A stretch of 64,000 nt of DNA from an uncultured Clostridia bacterium. Its GTDB lineage: Bacteria > Bacillota > Clostridia > Monoglobales > Monoglobaceae. Positions within the stretch are counted from its first letter, which is position 1, and every line of letters begins with the position of its first letter. The stretch is from the NCBI GenBank assembly GCA_947625905.1, contig CANQQJ010000004.1, forward strand, positions 49,909 to 113,908, read 5' to 3'. Positions 45,334 through 55,217 of this stretch are shown piece after piece. Under the pieces are notes generated by a model. That model saw only the letters and a program-made list of their open reading frames with translations. It was not told where the DNA came from and ran no database searches. The position numbers and the translations under genes were made by a program.

Positions 45334-45653
45334 AACCAAAGCCTGATCAGCAGCATATAACAGATAGTGCCGACCAGGATAGACAGCAGGGTGTTGTGCC
45401 GCCATTTATGCAGCAGGATGACCAAAAGCACCGATACCGCCTCGGGTATCCCGTGACTGCCGCTCAGGACGTCCACATTCTTTAAGCAGTAGACCACCAG
45501 CATCGCTATAATTGAATAAGGAAGAACATCGCCCAGGTACATGACCGCCTTGGGCGTATTTTTTGTGAAAACCAAAAACGGCAGGACGCGCAGCGCTATC
45601 GTTATGACCGACATCACCGCGATCAAAATCAGTGAATGACCCGCGTCAATCAT
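45330..45653 (-). CDS. azlD: Branched-chain amino acid exporter subunit AzlD
   Basis: AzlD is the small membrane partner of AzlC in export of branched-chain amino acids and analogues. Its 107 residues hold about four spans, with the family segment ALRVLPFLVF and YLGDVLPYSIIAMLVVYCL. It begins inside the azlC 3' end, overlapping by 8 nt, which indicates coupled translation. The substrate is inferred from the family. Confidence 0.9.
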   Translation of the reverse strand: MIDAGHSLILIAVMSVITIALRVLPFLVFTKNTPKAVMYLGDVLPYSIIAMLVVYCLKNVDVLSGSHGIPEAVSVLLVILLHKWRHNTLLSILVGTICYMLLIRLWF

Positions 45654-46356
45654 CGGCCGCGCCCCCTTTCAGCTTTTTTCGGAACAAAAACAGTCCGAGG
45701 GCTATGCATATCATCGACGGGATCAAAAAATTCTCCGCCCCGAAAACAAGCAGGCATATCAAAGATACCGCGAGCCCCATAACGGCGGGCAGACGGCTTT
45801 CGGCCTTTTCCCACTGCTCGACAAAAATAACGACAAAAAGCGCGGTCATCGAAAAATCCACGCCCGCCGAGTTGAACTTGACGGTGTTTCCGATAACCGA
45901 GCCGATAACGCTGCCGATTATCCAGTAGCACTGGTTCAAAAGCGTCAGAAAAAATATGTAGTCCGACTTGCGCACGTCTTTCGGCGGCTCATAGTCCGAG
46001 CAAAGCAGCGAGTATGTCTCGTCGGTCAGGCCGAACATGGCGTACCACTTGCGCGGGCCCATGTCTTTATATTTGTCGATCATTGATATCCCGTAGAACA
46101 AATGCCGCGCGTTCACCATAAGGGTCATCAGCGCTGCCGAGATCACCGACGCGCCCGACGCCAGCAGATCAACGCCCACATACTGCATCGAGCCCGCGAA
46201 GATCGTCACGCTCATTAAAAGGGCCCACCACGGAGAGTAGCCCTTGGCTGCCAAAAGTATTCCGAAACCGGTCCCCAGCACCACATATCCCGCCATAACG
46301 GGCAGGCTCCTCGGGAACGCGGCCTTTAAGCCTTTTATGTACGCGTTGTTTTTCAT
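45646..46356 (-). CDS. azlC: Branched-chain amino acid exporter subunit AzlC
   Basis: AzlC is the main membrane subunit, 236 residues with about six to seven spans. The AzlC signature is clear in AAFPRSLPVMAGYVVLGTGFG, FAGSMQYVGVDLL, NARHLFYGISM and FGLTDETYSLL. It starts directly at the stop of the YczE-like gene and is followed by azlD. With leuA elsewhere, the cell can both make and probably export branched-chain amino acids. Confidence 0.93.
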   Translation of the reverse strand: MKNNAYIKGLKAAFPRSLPVMAGYVVLGTGFGILLAAKGYSPWWALLMSVTIFAGSMQYVGVDLLASGASVISAALMTLMVNARHLFYGISMIDKYKDMGPRKWYAMFGLTDETYSLLCSDYEPPKDVRKSDYIFFLTLLNQCYWIIGSVIGSVIGNTVKFNSAGVDFSMTALFVVIFVEQWEKAESRLPAVMGLAVSLICLLVFGAENFLIPSMICIALGLFLFRKKLKGGAADD

Positions 46357-47019
46357 TTATTGATTTCCCTTTGTAAGCATTTTAGTAAGCGGGTCCTTGA
46401 GCCGCTTGTTGAAAAACTTTACCATAACTCCGGTCAGCAGCGCCGATATGAGCGTGCCCTCGCGGGCGCCGACTATCCTGAAATCAAAAAATATCAGCGA
46501 CAGCACTACCGCGCTCACCACGCAGAATATGTCAAACCCGATCTTCACGTTGCCGAACTCGAATCCCGTGACGCTTGACACGGCCTTGACAAACGCCTCG
46601 CCCGAGTTCATGACGACCCCGGCGATAAACGCCAGCGAAATGCCCAGACCCAGCACGACGACGCCCGACACGACCAGCGCCAGCCGAACCGGATAAAAAT
46701 CGTTCGGCACGATCGAAGCGCACCACAGTCCGAAATCGGTGAACCAACCGAACAGGAATGATATCGGCACCTGCAAAAATTCGATCGGCTTAAAGTTCCG
46801 CCTTAAAATAACTATCTGTCCGACGATCAGGACGCAGTTCCAGATTATCAGCCATGTGCCCATCGTGAAAAACGTGAATTTGTAGCTCAGCACATTGGCC
46901 ACCGACGATATAGGCGACACGCCCAGTTCGCCGTGACGCGTGAGCGCCACTCCGAAAGCCGCCAGAAACAGCCCCAATATCAAAAGCGCGTAACGTTTTA
47001 AAATCTCAGCCTTGCTCAT
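46357..47019 (-). CDS. YczE/DUF6198-like membrane protein
   Basis: The protein has 220 residues and about five spans. It opens with RYALLILGLFLAAFGVALTR, then GELGVSPISSVANVLS and a WLIIWNCVLIVGQIVILRR span, as in the YczE/YitT-like family. Function is not established; YczE relatives affect surfactin production in Bacillus. The ATG follows GAGGTGG. It lies 20 nt after recG and abuts azlC, so it belongs to the same minus-strand string. Confidence 0.75.
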   Translation of the reverse strand: MSKAEILKRYALLILGLFLAAFGVALTRHGELGVSPISSVANVLSYKFTFFTMGTWLIIWNCVLIVGQIVILRRNFKPIEFLQVPISFLFGWFTDFGLWCASIVPNDFYPVRLALVVSGVVVLGLGISLAFIAGVVMNSGEAFVKAVSSVTGFEFGNVKIGFDIFCVVSAVVLSLIFFDFRIVGAREGTLISALLTGVMVKFFNKRLKDPLTKMLTKGNQ

Positions 47020-47038
47020 CTTTCCACCTCTAAATTCT

Positions 47039-49096
47039 TTAATTTAATATGTCGCCGGCTTTGGCGAATGTGTCTGTTATGCTTTTTGAGAGCAGCCTGT
47101 GCTCGGGGGCTTTAAGGAACGGGTCCGATTTGAGTATTATCTCCGCCTCGGTCTGGGTCTGCTTCAAAATATCCATATCGGTGAAAAAGTTGCCGATCTT
47201 CATCTCGGGCAGACCGTGCTGGCGGGTGCCGAAAAACTCGCCCGGGCCCCTGATCTCAAGGTCCTTTTCGGAGATCTTGAATCCGTCGTTGGTCTCGCAC
47301 ATGACCTGCATGCGCTCCTTGGCAACGCCGCTTTTTTGGTTGCCGAACATGACGCAGTAGGCCTGGTCGGCGCCTCTGCCGACTCTGCCGCGCAGCTGAT
47401 GGAGCTGCGACAGGCCGAAACGCTCGGCGTTCTCGATAACCATTATCGTGGCGTTCGGCACGTCTACTCCGACCTCCACCACCGTTGTGGCCACAAGCGC
47501 CTCAATCTCGCCCGCGGCGAAACGGCGCATGACGTCGTCTTTCTCAAAGGTTCTCATCCTGCCGTGCAGCAGTCCTACCGATCTTCCGAACAGCACGCCT
47601 TGGCTCAGCTTTTTTACATATTCCGCGGCCGCTTTTGCCTCGACCGCGTCAGACTCGTCGACCAGCGCACAGACAAAATACGCCTGCCTGCCGCGGTTCA
47701 GCTCGCGCAGCACAAAATCGTAGAGCCGCGGCCGCTGCGCCTCGGTCAGCGCGAGAGTTTTTACCGGTTTTCTGCCCGGAGGCAGCTCGTCTATGATAGA
47801 AATGTCAAGATCGCCGTATATCACCAGCGACAGCGTTCTCGGTATGGGCGTCGCCGTCATGACAAGCGTGTGGACATTGAGGCCCTTCGCGCTCAGCTTG
47901 CTGCGCTGGCTCACGCCGAAGCGGTGCTGCTCGTCGGTTATCGAAAGCGCCAGATTGCTGAAATTCACCTTGTCGGTGATGACCGCGTGGGTGCCCACGA
48001 CCACCGCCGCCTCGCCGCTTTCGATAAGCTCGGTGTTTTCCGCGCGCTCCTTCGCCGACTGTCCGCCGATGAGGTACGCGACCTTTATTCCCCAAGGCTC
48101 GAAAAAGCCTTTCAGACTGTTATAGTGCTGCTCCGCCAGGATCTCCGTGGGCGCCATCATGACCGACTGGCAGCCCGACCGCGCCACGGCGAACATTGCC
48201 GCGGCCGCTACCACGGTTTTTCCCGAGCCCACATCGCCCTGCACCAGGCGGTTCATGGGGACGCCGCTCTTCAGGTCGGCGGCGATCTCGTTTATTACCT
48301 TTTTCTGGGCGTTTGTCAGGTCGAAGCTGAGACCGCGCGCAAATTCCGCTATGCACTTGACGTCCGAAATAACCACCGCTTTGCGAGATTTTTTTATACT
48401 CTTCACGGTCGACACGCCGAGCTGCAGCTTTAAAAACTCCTCAAACACCAGCCTGCGCCTCGCCTCGTAAAAGCGGTCATAGTCCTCGGGCGCATGGACC
48501 AGCCGTATCGCCTCGTCAATTCCCATAAGATCGTTTCGCGCTCTAACGCTCTCGGGCAGTATCTCGGGGATCTTCTCGCTCAGCCCCTCGAGGGCGCGGC
48601 CGACCGCGTCTCTGATGCCTCGCTGGTTGAGCCCCGCCGTCGCGGGGTATATGGGCAGTATCACGCCCATTTTTTTCGACTCCTCGCTCTCCAGCTTTTC
48701 GATGACCGGGTTAACCATCTCGGCCGCCATCGTGCGGTGGATGACCTTGCCGTAGAACATATATTCCGCCTCGGGGTCGGACAGGCTTTTGTCGATATAC
48801 GAGGCGTTGAACCACGTAAGGCGCATAACGCCCGTGCCGTCCGACAGCGTGGTCTGCACCACCCAGCCGCCGCGGCGGGCCCTGAACTTGCGCACGCCCG
48901 ACGCCAGCACGCCGCGGACGCAAACCGTCTCACCGTCGACCAGGTCGCAGATATCTCTGGTGCTTGTCCTGTCCTCAAAACCCCGGGGCAGATGATAGAG
49001 CAGGTCCCCCACCGTGAAAATGCCGAGTTTGTGAAACAACCCGGCTCTTTTTTCACCTATTCCTTTTAAGTATTGTATATTGTCGTTCAGTTTCAT
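47039..49096 (-). CDS. recG: ATP-dependent DNA helicase RecG
   Basis: RecG regresses stalled replication forks and acts on Holliday junctions and R-loops. A wedge/OB domain (about 1-150) precedes the helicase: Walker A GDVGSGKTVV near 286, motif II DEQHRFGVSQR near 385, and motif VI QLRGRVGRG. The C-terminal region LEIRGPGEFFGTRQHGLPEM is the RecG-specific segment. It has 685 residues, normal. The ATG follows GCGAGG. It lies downstream of fakA in the asp23-fakA-recG order common in Firmicutes. Confidence 0.97.
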   Translation of the reverse strand: MKLNDNIQYLKGIGEKRAGLFHKLGIFTVGDLLYHLPRGFEDRTSTRDICDLVDGETVCVRGVLASGVRKFRARRGGWVVQTTLSDGTGVMRLTWFNASYIDKSLSDPEAEYMFYGKVIHRTMAAEMVNPVIEKLESEESKKMGVILPIYPATAGLNQRGIRDAVGRALEGLSEKIPEILPESVRARNDLMGIDEAIRLVHAPEDYDRFYEARRRLVFEEFLKLQLGVSTVKSIKKSRKAVVISDVKCIAEFARGLSFDLTNAQKKVINEIAADLKSGVPMNRLVQGDVGSGKTVVAAAAMFAVARSGCQSVMMAPTEILAEQHYNSLKGFFEPWGIKVAYLIGGQSAKERAENTELIESGEAAVVVGTHAVITDKVNFSNLALSITDEQHRFGVSQRSKLSAKGLNVHTLVMTATPIPRTLSLVIYGDLDISIIDELPPGRKPVKTLALTEAQRPRLYDFVLRELNRGRQAYFVCALVDESDAVEAKAAAEYVKKLSQGVLFGRSVGLLHGRMRTFEKDDVMRRFAAGEIEALVATTVVEVGVDVPNATIMVIENAERFGLSQLHQLRGRVGRGADQAYCVMFGNQKSGVAKERMQVMCETNDGFKISEKDLEIRGPGEFFGTRQHGLPEMKIGNFFTDMDILKQTQTEAEIILKSDPFLKAPEHRLLSKSITDTFAKAGDILN

Positions 49097-49129
49097 ATTG
49101 CCTCGCTCACCTATGCGCGCCGCGCGGAA

Positions 49130-50785
49130 TTACTCGGCGGATATTATATAGAAATACACGCTCTGGCCGCCATAGTTCAGGCTCACGTCAAGGTCGGGAT
49201 ACTCTTTTTCAAGAGCCGCGGTCAGACGCTTGGCCTCGTCTTTATCGGCGTCAATGCCGTAGTAGACCGAGATAACGCCGCACTCATCGTCAACCAGCTC
49301 TTTGGCCGTGTCGAAGAAAACCTTTTCAACATCCCGGCCGCAGACCCTGACCTTGCCCTCGATGACTCCCATAATGTCGCCCTCGGTTATGTCAAAGCCG
49401 TCCGCCTCGGAATCCCGGGCGGCGTATGTAATCTGGCCGCACTTCACGGTCTCGGATGTCTCGGTCATTATGACCTCGTTGTCCTCGGGCGAGGCGTCCT
49501 CGTCAAACGACGCGAGAGCCGTTATGCCCTGGGGCATGCTGCGCGTGGGTATTACTGTCACGTTCTTTTCCGTGAGGCCGTTCACCTGCTCCGCCGCCAT
49601 TATTATGTTCTTGTTGTTCGGCAGGATAAATATGTTCTCGGCGTTCACGGTCTCGGCGGCGTCAAGCAGCTCCTGTGTGCTGGGGTTCATGGTCTGACCG
49701 CCCTTGACTATCACGTCGCAGTTTAAGCTGCGGAACAGCTCGTCCATCCCGCTGCCGCTGCAAACCGCCGCAAAGCCGTACTTCTTGGGCGGCTCGCTCT
49801 CGTCCGCGCCGCTTTCGGACTTTACTGTGTTTCCGATTATCTCGTTGTGCTGATACTTCATGTTGTCTATTTTAAGGTTCGTCAGCTCGCCCAGCTTCAG
49901 CGCCTGCTCGATCACGAATCCCGGATGGTTCGTGTGGATATGCACCTTCACGATCTCCTCATCGTCGATCACGAGCATACAGTCGCCCTTGGGCTTTATC
50001 GACGCCTTGAACTGCGTCACGCTTCTTGATGCGCTCTTGTTTATCAAGAACTCGGTGCAATAGCTGTATTTTATATTCGCCGTGTCGATATCCTCTTTGT
50101 CGGCCGCCTTTGTCTCGGCTGCTTTTGTCTCGTCCTCAAGCGGCACCGCAGCTCCGGTCTCAAGCGCCGTCACCGCGCCGCCGAGCAGGACCGTGACTCC
50201 GCAGCCGCCCGCGTCGACCACGCCCGCCTGCTTGAGCACGGGCAGGATCTCGGGCGTGCGCTTTAAGCTTTCCTCGCCCGCGTCGAGCAGCGCTTTGAGA
50301 AATTCCCGAACATCTTCAAACTCGGGGAAATGCTGCTCGGCGAACTCGGCGATCTCGCGGATAACCGTCAGGATCGTTCCCTCGGTGGGCTTCATGACCG
50401 CGCGGTAAGCCGTGTCTCTGGCGGAGCACGCCATCCGCTTTACCGCGGCCACGTCAAGCTCATCGGAACCGCCCATTCCCCGTTTGATGCCGCGCAGTAT
50501 CTGGGACAGAATAACGCCCGAATTTCCTCTCGCGTTGCGCAGAGCCGCCTTTGCCAATGTGTCGAGCATCTCGCCCGCGCCCGCGCCGTCGTCAAGACCT
50601 ACCACGCTCTCTGCCGCCGCGCTGAACGTGAGGCTCATGTTTGTGCCCGTGTCGCCGTCCGGCACGGGAAAAACGTTCATGTCGTTCACTTCGCCCGCAC
50701 GATTGAGTATGCTGTGCGACGCGGACAATATCATGAGCTTCAGGTCGCCGTTGCTGATTGTTTTGTATACGCTGTTATTATCCAT
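49130..50785 (-). CDS. fakA: Fatty acid kinase catalytic subunit FakA (DAK2/YloV)
   Basis: FakA phosphorylates fatty acids held by FakB, feeding exogenous fatty acid into phospholipid through PlsX/PlsY chemistry. The DAK2 domain (about 8-205) carries the Mg-ATP motif NVFPVPDGDTGTN with Asp43 and Asp45. A middle domain and a DegV-like C-terminal domain complete 551 residues, with LPNNKNIIMAAEQV in the latter. The ATG follows GAGGAGAAA. FakB is not in the window. Its presence beside the de novo genes suggests the cell can use both sources of acyl chains. Confidence 0.9.
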   Translation of the reverse strand: MDNNSVYKTISNGDLKLMILSASHSILNRAGEVNDMNVFPVPDGDTGTNMSLTFSAAAESVVGLDDGAGAGEMLDTLAKAALRNARGNSGVILSQILRGIKRGMGGSDELDVAAVKRMACSARDTAYRAVMKPTEGTILTVIREIAEFAEQHFPEFEDVREFLKALLDAGEESLKRTPEILPVLKQAGVVDAGGCGVTVLLGGAVTALETGAAVPLEDETKAAETKAADKEDIDTANIKYSYCTEFLINKSASRSVTQFKASIKPKGDCMLVIDDEEIVKVHIHTNHPGFVIEQALKLGELTNLKIDNMKYQHNEIIGNTVKSESGADESEPPKKYGFAAVCSGSGMDELFRSLNCDVIVKGGQTMNPSTQELLDAAETVNAENIFILPNNKNIIMAAEQVNGLTEKNVTVIPTRSMPQGITALASFDEDASPEDNEVIMTETSETVKCGQITYAARDSEADGFDITEGDIMGVIEGKVRVCGRDVEKVFFDTAKELVDDECGVISVYYGIDADKDEAKRLTAALEKEYPDLDVSLNYGGQSVYFYIISAE

Positions 50786-50813
50786 AATTTTCTCCTCATT
50801 GCGCGCCGTGCGG

Positions 50814-51167
50814 CTAATTCACACGAATTCCCTCAACGTTCACGTTGACCGCGTTCACGTTTATACCCGTCATCTGCTCCACGTTGTACTTCACGTTGTT
50901 TTTGATAAGTTCGCCTATGGTACCTATGTTCGTGCCGTACTCCGCGATAATATAAAGGGCAATGTCGATACCGCTGCCCGCCACCTTGACCTTGACGCCC
51001 TTGTCCATCTGCTCGCGCTTGAGCATACGGGCAATGCCGTCCTTGCTGCTCCTTACCGCCATTCCGACAACGCCGTAGCAGCTCGTGGCCGCGTATCCGG
51101 CGATCTTGGCGATAACACTGTTGGCAATCCTTACGCTGCCTTTTGAACTGTCAAATTTTCCGCTCAT
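50814..51167 (-). CDS. Asp23/Gls24 family envelope stress protein
   Basis: The 117-residue protein shows the Asp23 pattern: GSVRIANSVIAKIAGYAATSC, VAGSGIDIALYIIAEYG and NVNAVNVNVEGIRV. Relatives (YloU) sit at the membrane and respond to wall or alkaline stress. The gene lies immediately upstream of fakA, as is standard in Firmicutes. The ATG follows GGAGGTAG. It is 4 nt after the yhaN-like gene and probably part of one transcript. Confidence 0.9.
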   Translation of the reverse strand: MSGKFDSSKGSVRIANSVIAKIAGYAATSCYGVVGMAVRSSKDGIARMLKREQMDKGVKVKVAGSGIDIALYIIAEYGTNIGTIGELIKNNVKYNVEQMTGINVNAVNVNVEGIRVN

Positions 51168-51171
51168 CTTT

Positions 51172-53241
51172 CTACCTCCGTTTTTGATCGTCTATTTCGA
51201 TTATATTTATGCCGCCGATCTTTTCGGCGTTTTGTCTTTCTCTGCCGTGGCAGCTGAAAAGCAATGCCTGCCTTTTGTCTCCGCACCGCTTTTTCAGCAT
51301 AAGCGCCGCATTGTACGCGCGCTCATCATCAAACCCGGTCAAAACGTCGTCGAGAAACACGATAGTGTCCTCCGCTTTTTGAACAAGCTCCGCGACCGCC
51401 AGCCTGACCGCCAGATAAACCTGGGTGTATGTGCCGGCACTGAACAGCTCGGCACGCTTCGCGTCGGGGGCGTTCTCGTCTTTGAGCTTTACCGAAAAGT
51501 CCGCCGCGACCATAATCTCCCCGCGGCGGCCGTCGGTCAGCTCCGCCAGGATCTCGCCCGCCCGTTCGTTGAGCAGCGGCGCGTAGTCGGAGCGGACATG
51601 CCGCTCGGCGTCTCTCACTCCCTCAAGCGCCATGCCGAGGGCTTCAAGCTCGCCGCGCTTTTCGGCAAGCTTTTCGTCTATCAATTTTATGTTGTTTTCT
51701 ATATCGCTTATCAAAACGGTCTCGGGCAATCGCCCTTCGGCGATCTTAAGCTCGGTGATCTTTTTGACCGCCTCGGTGTGCCGCCGCTCCGCCTCGGCCG
51801 CCGCCCGTCTCGGGTCAATATTTGCGGGCGGAGTTTCTTTTATTATATATTTGCGCGCTTCATCGGCCTCGGCCTTTATCTGCGCGTAATCCCCGCCGCC
51901 CAGGATATTATCGTATATGCCGCGGACCGTTTCGATCTTCGCCTCGGCCGCGCGGTAGTCGGCGTATTTTTTGTCAAAGTCGCGCACCGTGTCGCACTCA
52001 AGATCGTTCAGGGCTTCCGAAAGCTCCGTTTCAAGCTCCGACACTCGTTTTCTCGTGTCGGCGATCTTGCCGTCGGTCTCGCCCAGCAGCTCAATTGCTC
52101 GCGCGCGCCTGCGCCGCGTTATCAGATATCCGATCGGCGAGATAATTATCAGCGCCGCTCCGGAAAGCAGGTCATAGGTCTTGAATATGACCCCCAAAAC
52201 CGCGCAGCAAAATCCGACCGCCGCCAAAACGATCCCTATTGCCAAAAACAGTTTTTCGCGTTTTGCCGCCTCTTCAGCCATACGCGCGCATGAATCGCGC
52301 TCGTCGCCCAGGCGGTACGCGCCCGACTCGATCTCGTCTATCCTGTCGGAAAGCCCGTGGATCTTGTCCGAGGTATCGTCTTTTATTTTATGTTTGAAAA
52401 GCTGGAACCTGCGGCTGTTGCCGAGCTGTATTTCTTCTGCGAGACAGGCGTCGAGCTGCTTCAGGCGCTCTGTCTTTTCCTTCGCCGCCTCGGACAGCTC
52501 AAGCGCGCGGAGCCTTGCTGTTTCTTTCTCCGCCTCGGCGGCTTCCGCCTCAAGAGCCGTTATCTCCGCGCGGAGCCTCGCGGCCTCGTTCCGCGTCTTT
52601 TCTTGGCCGCGGAGCTTTTCGGCAAGGTCCCGCCGCTCCGCTTCCAATTTGTCTATCTCGCCGGGCGCCGCCCGTCTGTCCTTTGCCTTGAGCGAAGCGA
52701 TCCGCTTTTTGAGCCTCTCCTCCGCAGCCGCGGCCGACACCGTCTCGGAGCCGCCCGCCATCAGGTTTGTCAGCCGAGCCTCGATCTCCTCGCTGCCGCC
52801 GCTGAGCGCCGCGCCGTCCTGCGCTATGAACACCGTTCTTGAAAACATGTCCTCGCTCATGCCGAGCAGCCTCTCGCCGACCTCAGCGCCGCTCACGGGA
52901 GCGCCGAACCAATCGGTGCCGTCCGCCGCGGTGACCTTTGTCACATCCTCGGAGGGTCTTGAGCCGAACTCGCGGTAGATCTCAAGGGGCACTCCGTCCT
53001 TTTCGATTATCATCCTGCCCGACGCGCGGCTCTCTCCCCACGGGATCATGCGCTCGCGGAGCTTCGCGCCCCTGCCTCTGCCGCCGCCGGCGCCGTACAG
53101 CATTGATTTTATAAAAAGCCGGACCGTGGACTTCCCGGCCTCGTTGAGGCCGCAGATAAAATCAAGTCCTCCGCTTAGCTCTATTGTCTTATTTTTGAAT
53201 CTGCCGAAGGCGATAAGCTCCAGCCTTTTTATTCTTGTCAT
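51172..53241 (-). CDS. SbcC/YhaN-like SMC-type ATPase with central membrane hairpin
   Basis: The 689-residue protein has a head-arm-arm-head layout. The N-terminal Walker A is GLNEAGKST (31-39). Long coiled coils follow, and the C-terminal part has a Walker B/D-loop in VFLDDVLTGFDD. At the point where SbcC/Rad50 carry a zinc hook, this protein has two hydrophobic spans (about 327-365, LAIGIVLAAVGFCCAVLG and SGAALIIISPIGYLI), so the arms may be attached to the membrane. It overlaps the YhaO-like gene by 4 nt, so the two should form an SbcCD-like complex acting on DNA ends. Naming as yhaN is by similarity of layout; true identity needs comparison. Confidence 0.85.
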   Translation of the reverse strand: MTRIKRLELIAFGRFKNKTIELSGGLDFICGLNEAGKSTVRLFIKSMLYGAGGGRGRGAKLRERMIPWGESRASGRMIIEKDGVPLEIYREFGSRPSEDVTKVTAADGTDWFGAPVSGAEVGERLLGMSEDMFSRTVFIAQDGAALSGGSEEIEARLTNLMAGGSETVSAAAAEERLKKRIASLKAKDRRAAPGEIDKLEAERRDLAEKLRGQEKTRNEAARLRAEITALEAEAAEAEKETARLRALELSEAAKEKTERLKQLDACLAEEIQLGNSRRFQLFKHKIKDDTSDKIHGLSDRIDEIESGAYRLGDERDSCARMAEEAAKREKLFLAIGIVLAAVGFCCAVLGVIFKTYDLLSGAALIIISPIGYLITRRRRARAIELLGETDGKIADTRKRVSELETELSEALNDLECDTVRDFDKKYADYRAAEAKIETVRGIYDNILGGGDYAQIKAEADEARKYIIKETPPANIDPRRAAAEAERRHTEAVKKITELKIAEGRLPETVLISDIENNIKLIDEKLAEKRGELEALGMALEGVRDAERHVRSDYAPLLNERAGEILAELTDGRRGEIMVAADFSVKLKDENAPDAKRAELFSAGTYTQVYLAVRLAVAELVQKAEDTIVFLDDVLTGFDDERAYNAALMLKKRCGDKRQALLFSCHGRERQNAEKIGGINIIEIDDQKRR

Positions 53242-54347
53242 AACATCGGGCCGCCTTCCATCGCCTCAAGCCCCAAACGCAGCGCCCTGTCGGCCAAGCG
53301 CCGCTCGCGGCTGCCCTCGGGATAATTTTCGGCGGTCTTCCTCATGCGCCTTATGTAAACCGCGCGCAGACTCCTATCGCCGTCGTCAGCGCTCAGATCG
53401 AGATATCTTCGCGTTCGGTCGATCACCTCGGCGTGAAAGCAGATCGGCTTTAAGCGCTCGGCTATAAGGGCCGCGTCGGGAGTAAACCCCTTTTCCGTCC
53501 TGCCGATCAAGCTTATTCTGACGATATTGCCATCGCCGAATTCCGCGATCTTCCGAGACGCCTTCTCTATCACCGCCTCGTTGTCCGAAACGCCTTCAGG
53601 AAAATTCAGCTCAATATCAACATATCCGCGCTTGGCCGTCTTCACGTGCCGAAGCTCGACCCTGCCGCGCTCTATTTCGCCGATTATGCAGCCGCCGCCG
53701 AAACCCTCGTCAAATCCGCCGGGCTCGGGTATCCCGGGATACGCCCATTTGGCGCCGCCCTCGGTCTCGGCGATCCCGCCGTGGCTGTGTATATGACCCA
53801 GTGCCGCGTAGTCAAACCCGTCAAAGTCGCCGCCGCTCAGCGGATTGTACCGCTCCGAGCCGGGCGCTCCGCTCATATCGCCGTGGAGCACAAGTATGTT
53901 CGCGAGTTCCCCGCTCTTTTCAAACTCACGCGGAGCCGCCGCGGGCTTCTCGTATCTTGACGCGAATCCCGCGCCGCACACCCTGATCCCAAGCCTTTCT
54001 ATATCGCAGGCGCCGCCCTCGGGCGGGAAAACAATAACGTTTTCGCTCAGCTTAAGCTTCTGATAGGCGGGATACGGGTCGTGATTTCCCGGACTGATAA
54101 AAACGGGGATATCGCCCAGCGCCTCAAATCTGCGGCGCACTACGCTCATAGTCTCGCGGCGCGCGTTTTCGCCGTCGAACAGATCTCCCGAAATCAGCAC
54201 AACATCCGCCTTTTCGGCGGCGGCGTCTAAAATCTTCGAAAAAGTCTCAAGCTGCTCGCTTCTGCGCAGCGCGGCGCGCTCCGCCTTCAGCCGCGCTGTG
54301 TGTGGCGCGTCCAGATGCAGATCGGCAATATGCAGAATTTTCGCCAT
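53238..54347 (-). CDS. SbcD/YhaO-like metallophosphoesterase (DNA exonuclease)
   Basis: This calcineurin-like nuclease has the metal-binding motifs in order: HIADLHLDAP, ISGDLFDGE, SPGNHDPYP, LVLHGDMSG and ALGHIHSHGG. The 369 residues fit the YhaO/SbcD nuclease plus a capping domain. The ATG follows GGAGGCGG. It is translationally coupled to the YhaN-like ATPase by a 4-nt overlap. The pair probably acts in DNA end processing or repair. Confidence 0.9.
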   Translation of the reverse strand: MAKILHIADLHLDAPHTARLKAERAALRRSEQLETFSKILDAAAEKADVVLISGDLFDGENARRETMSVVRRRFEALGDIPVFISPGNHDPYPAYQKLKLSENVIVFPPEGGACDIERLGIRVCGAGFASRYEKPAAAPREFEKSGELANILVLHGDMSGAPGSERYNPLSGGDFDGFDYAALGHIHSHGGIAETEGGAKWAYPGIPEPGGFDEGFGGGCIIGEIERGRVELRHVKTAKRGYVDIELNFPEGVSDNEAVIEKASRKIAEFGDGNIVRISLIGRTEKGFTPDAALIAERLKPICFHAEVIDRTRRYLDLSADDGDRSLRAVYIRRMRKTAENYPEGSRERRLADRALRLGLEAMEGGPML

Positions 54348-54384
54348 TTAATCGCCGCCTCCAAAACAATCGGTAATACTTATC

Positions 54385-54434
54385 AAAAAACAGACCGCGG
54401 CGCACAAAGAGCCGTCTCAATGCAAGCCGCGGTC
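54385..54434 (-). terminator. Terminator after yebC
   Basis: On the minus strand a 9-bp stem (GACCGCGGC at 54426-54434 complement with 54393-54401) with a 24-nt loop is followed by TGTTTTTT. It separates yebC from the downstream yhaO/yhaN genes. Confidence 0.65.
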
Positions 54435-54445
54435 GCTTAAATTCA

Positions 54446-55183
54446 CTATTCCTCGTCGGGCATGTCCCAATTGTGGTAAACGTTCTGAACATCGTCGTTT
54501 TCCTCGAGCATGTCGATCAGCTTTTCCATTTTCGCGATGTCCTCGGGATTTGTCAGTTCGGTCGTCGTCTGAGGTATGTAGTTGACCTCCGCCTGGGCAA
54601 ATGTATAGCCCTTTTCCTCGAGAGCCTCGCGGGTGGAGCCCAGCGTCTCGGGCGCGGTAAGTATCTCGTAGCACTCGTCCTCAACGTTGAAGTCCTCGGC
54701 GCCCGCGTCAAGAGCGTCCATCATGAGCGTGTCCTCATCAACGCCGTCCGCCTTTTCTATGACGATCAGACCCTTGTGGTCGAACATAAAGCTCACGCAG
54801 CCGTTCTGACCCAGGTTTCCGCCGTTTTTATCGAAATAATGTCTCAGATCGGCAGCGGTCCTGTTTTTGTTGTCGCTGAGGGTCTCAACCATGACCGCGA
54901 TACCGCTGGGGCCGTAGCCCTCGTATATCATGTTCATGTAGTTGTCGGCGCTGCCCTCGCCCGCTGCCTTTTTGATGCTTCTCTGTATATTATCGTTGGG
55001 CATATTGTTGGCCTTAGCCTTGGCGATAACGTCGCGCAGCTTTGAGTTCGAGCCCGGATCGGGACCGCCCTCCTTGACCGCCACCATAAGCTCGCGGCCT
55101 ATCTTGGTGAATATCTTGCCTCTCTTGGCGTCGATAGCGCCTTTCTTTCTTTTAATAGTTGCCCATTTCGAATGTCCCGACAT
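54446..55183 (-). CDS. yebC: YebC/PmpR family regulator or translation factor
   Basis: The protein has 245 residues and the full YebC pattern: [56 protein letters not shown] and a C-terminal [17 protein letters not shown]. Family members were called DNA-binding regulators; more recent work links some to relief of ribosome stalling. Which applies here is not known. The ATG follows GGAGGAAAA. Confidence 0.93.
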   Translation of the reverse strand: MSGHSKWATIKRKKGAIDAKRGKIFTKIGRELMVAVKEGGPDPGSNSKLRDVIAKAKANNMPNDNIQRSIKKAAGEGSADNYMNMIYEGYGPSGIAVMVETLSDNKNRTAADLRHYFDKNGGNLGQNGCVSFMFDHKGLIVIEKADGVDEDTLMMDALDAGAEDFNVEDECYEILTAPETLGSTREALEEKGYTFAQAEVNYIPQTTTELTNPEDIAKMEKLIDMLEENDDVQNVYHNWDMPDEE

Positions 55184-55217
55184 ACGTTATTTTCCTCCTG
55201 TTTTCGTTTGATTAAGA

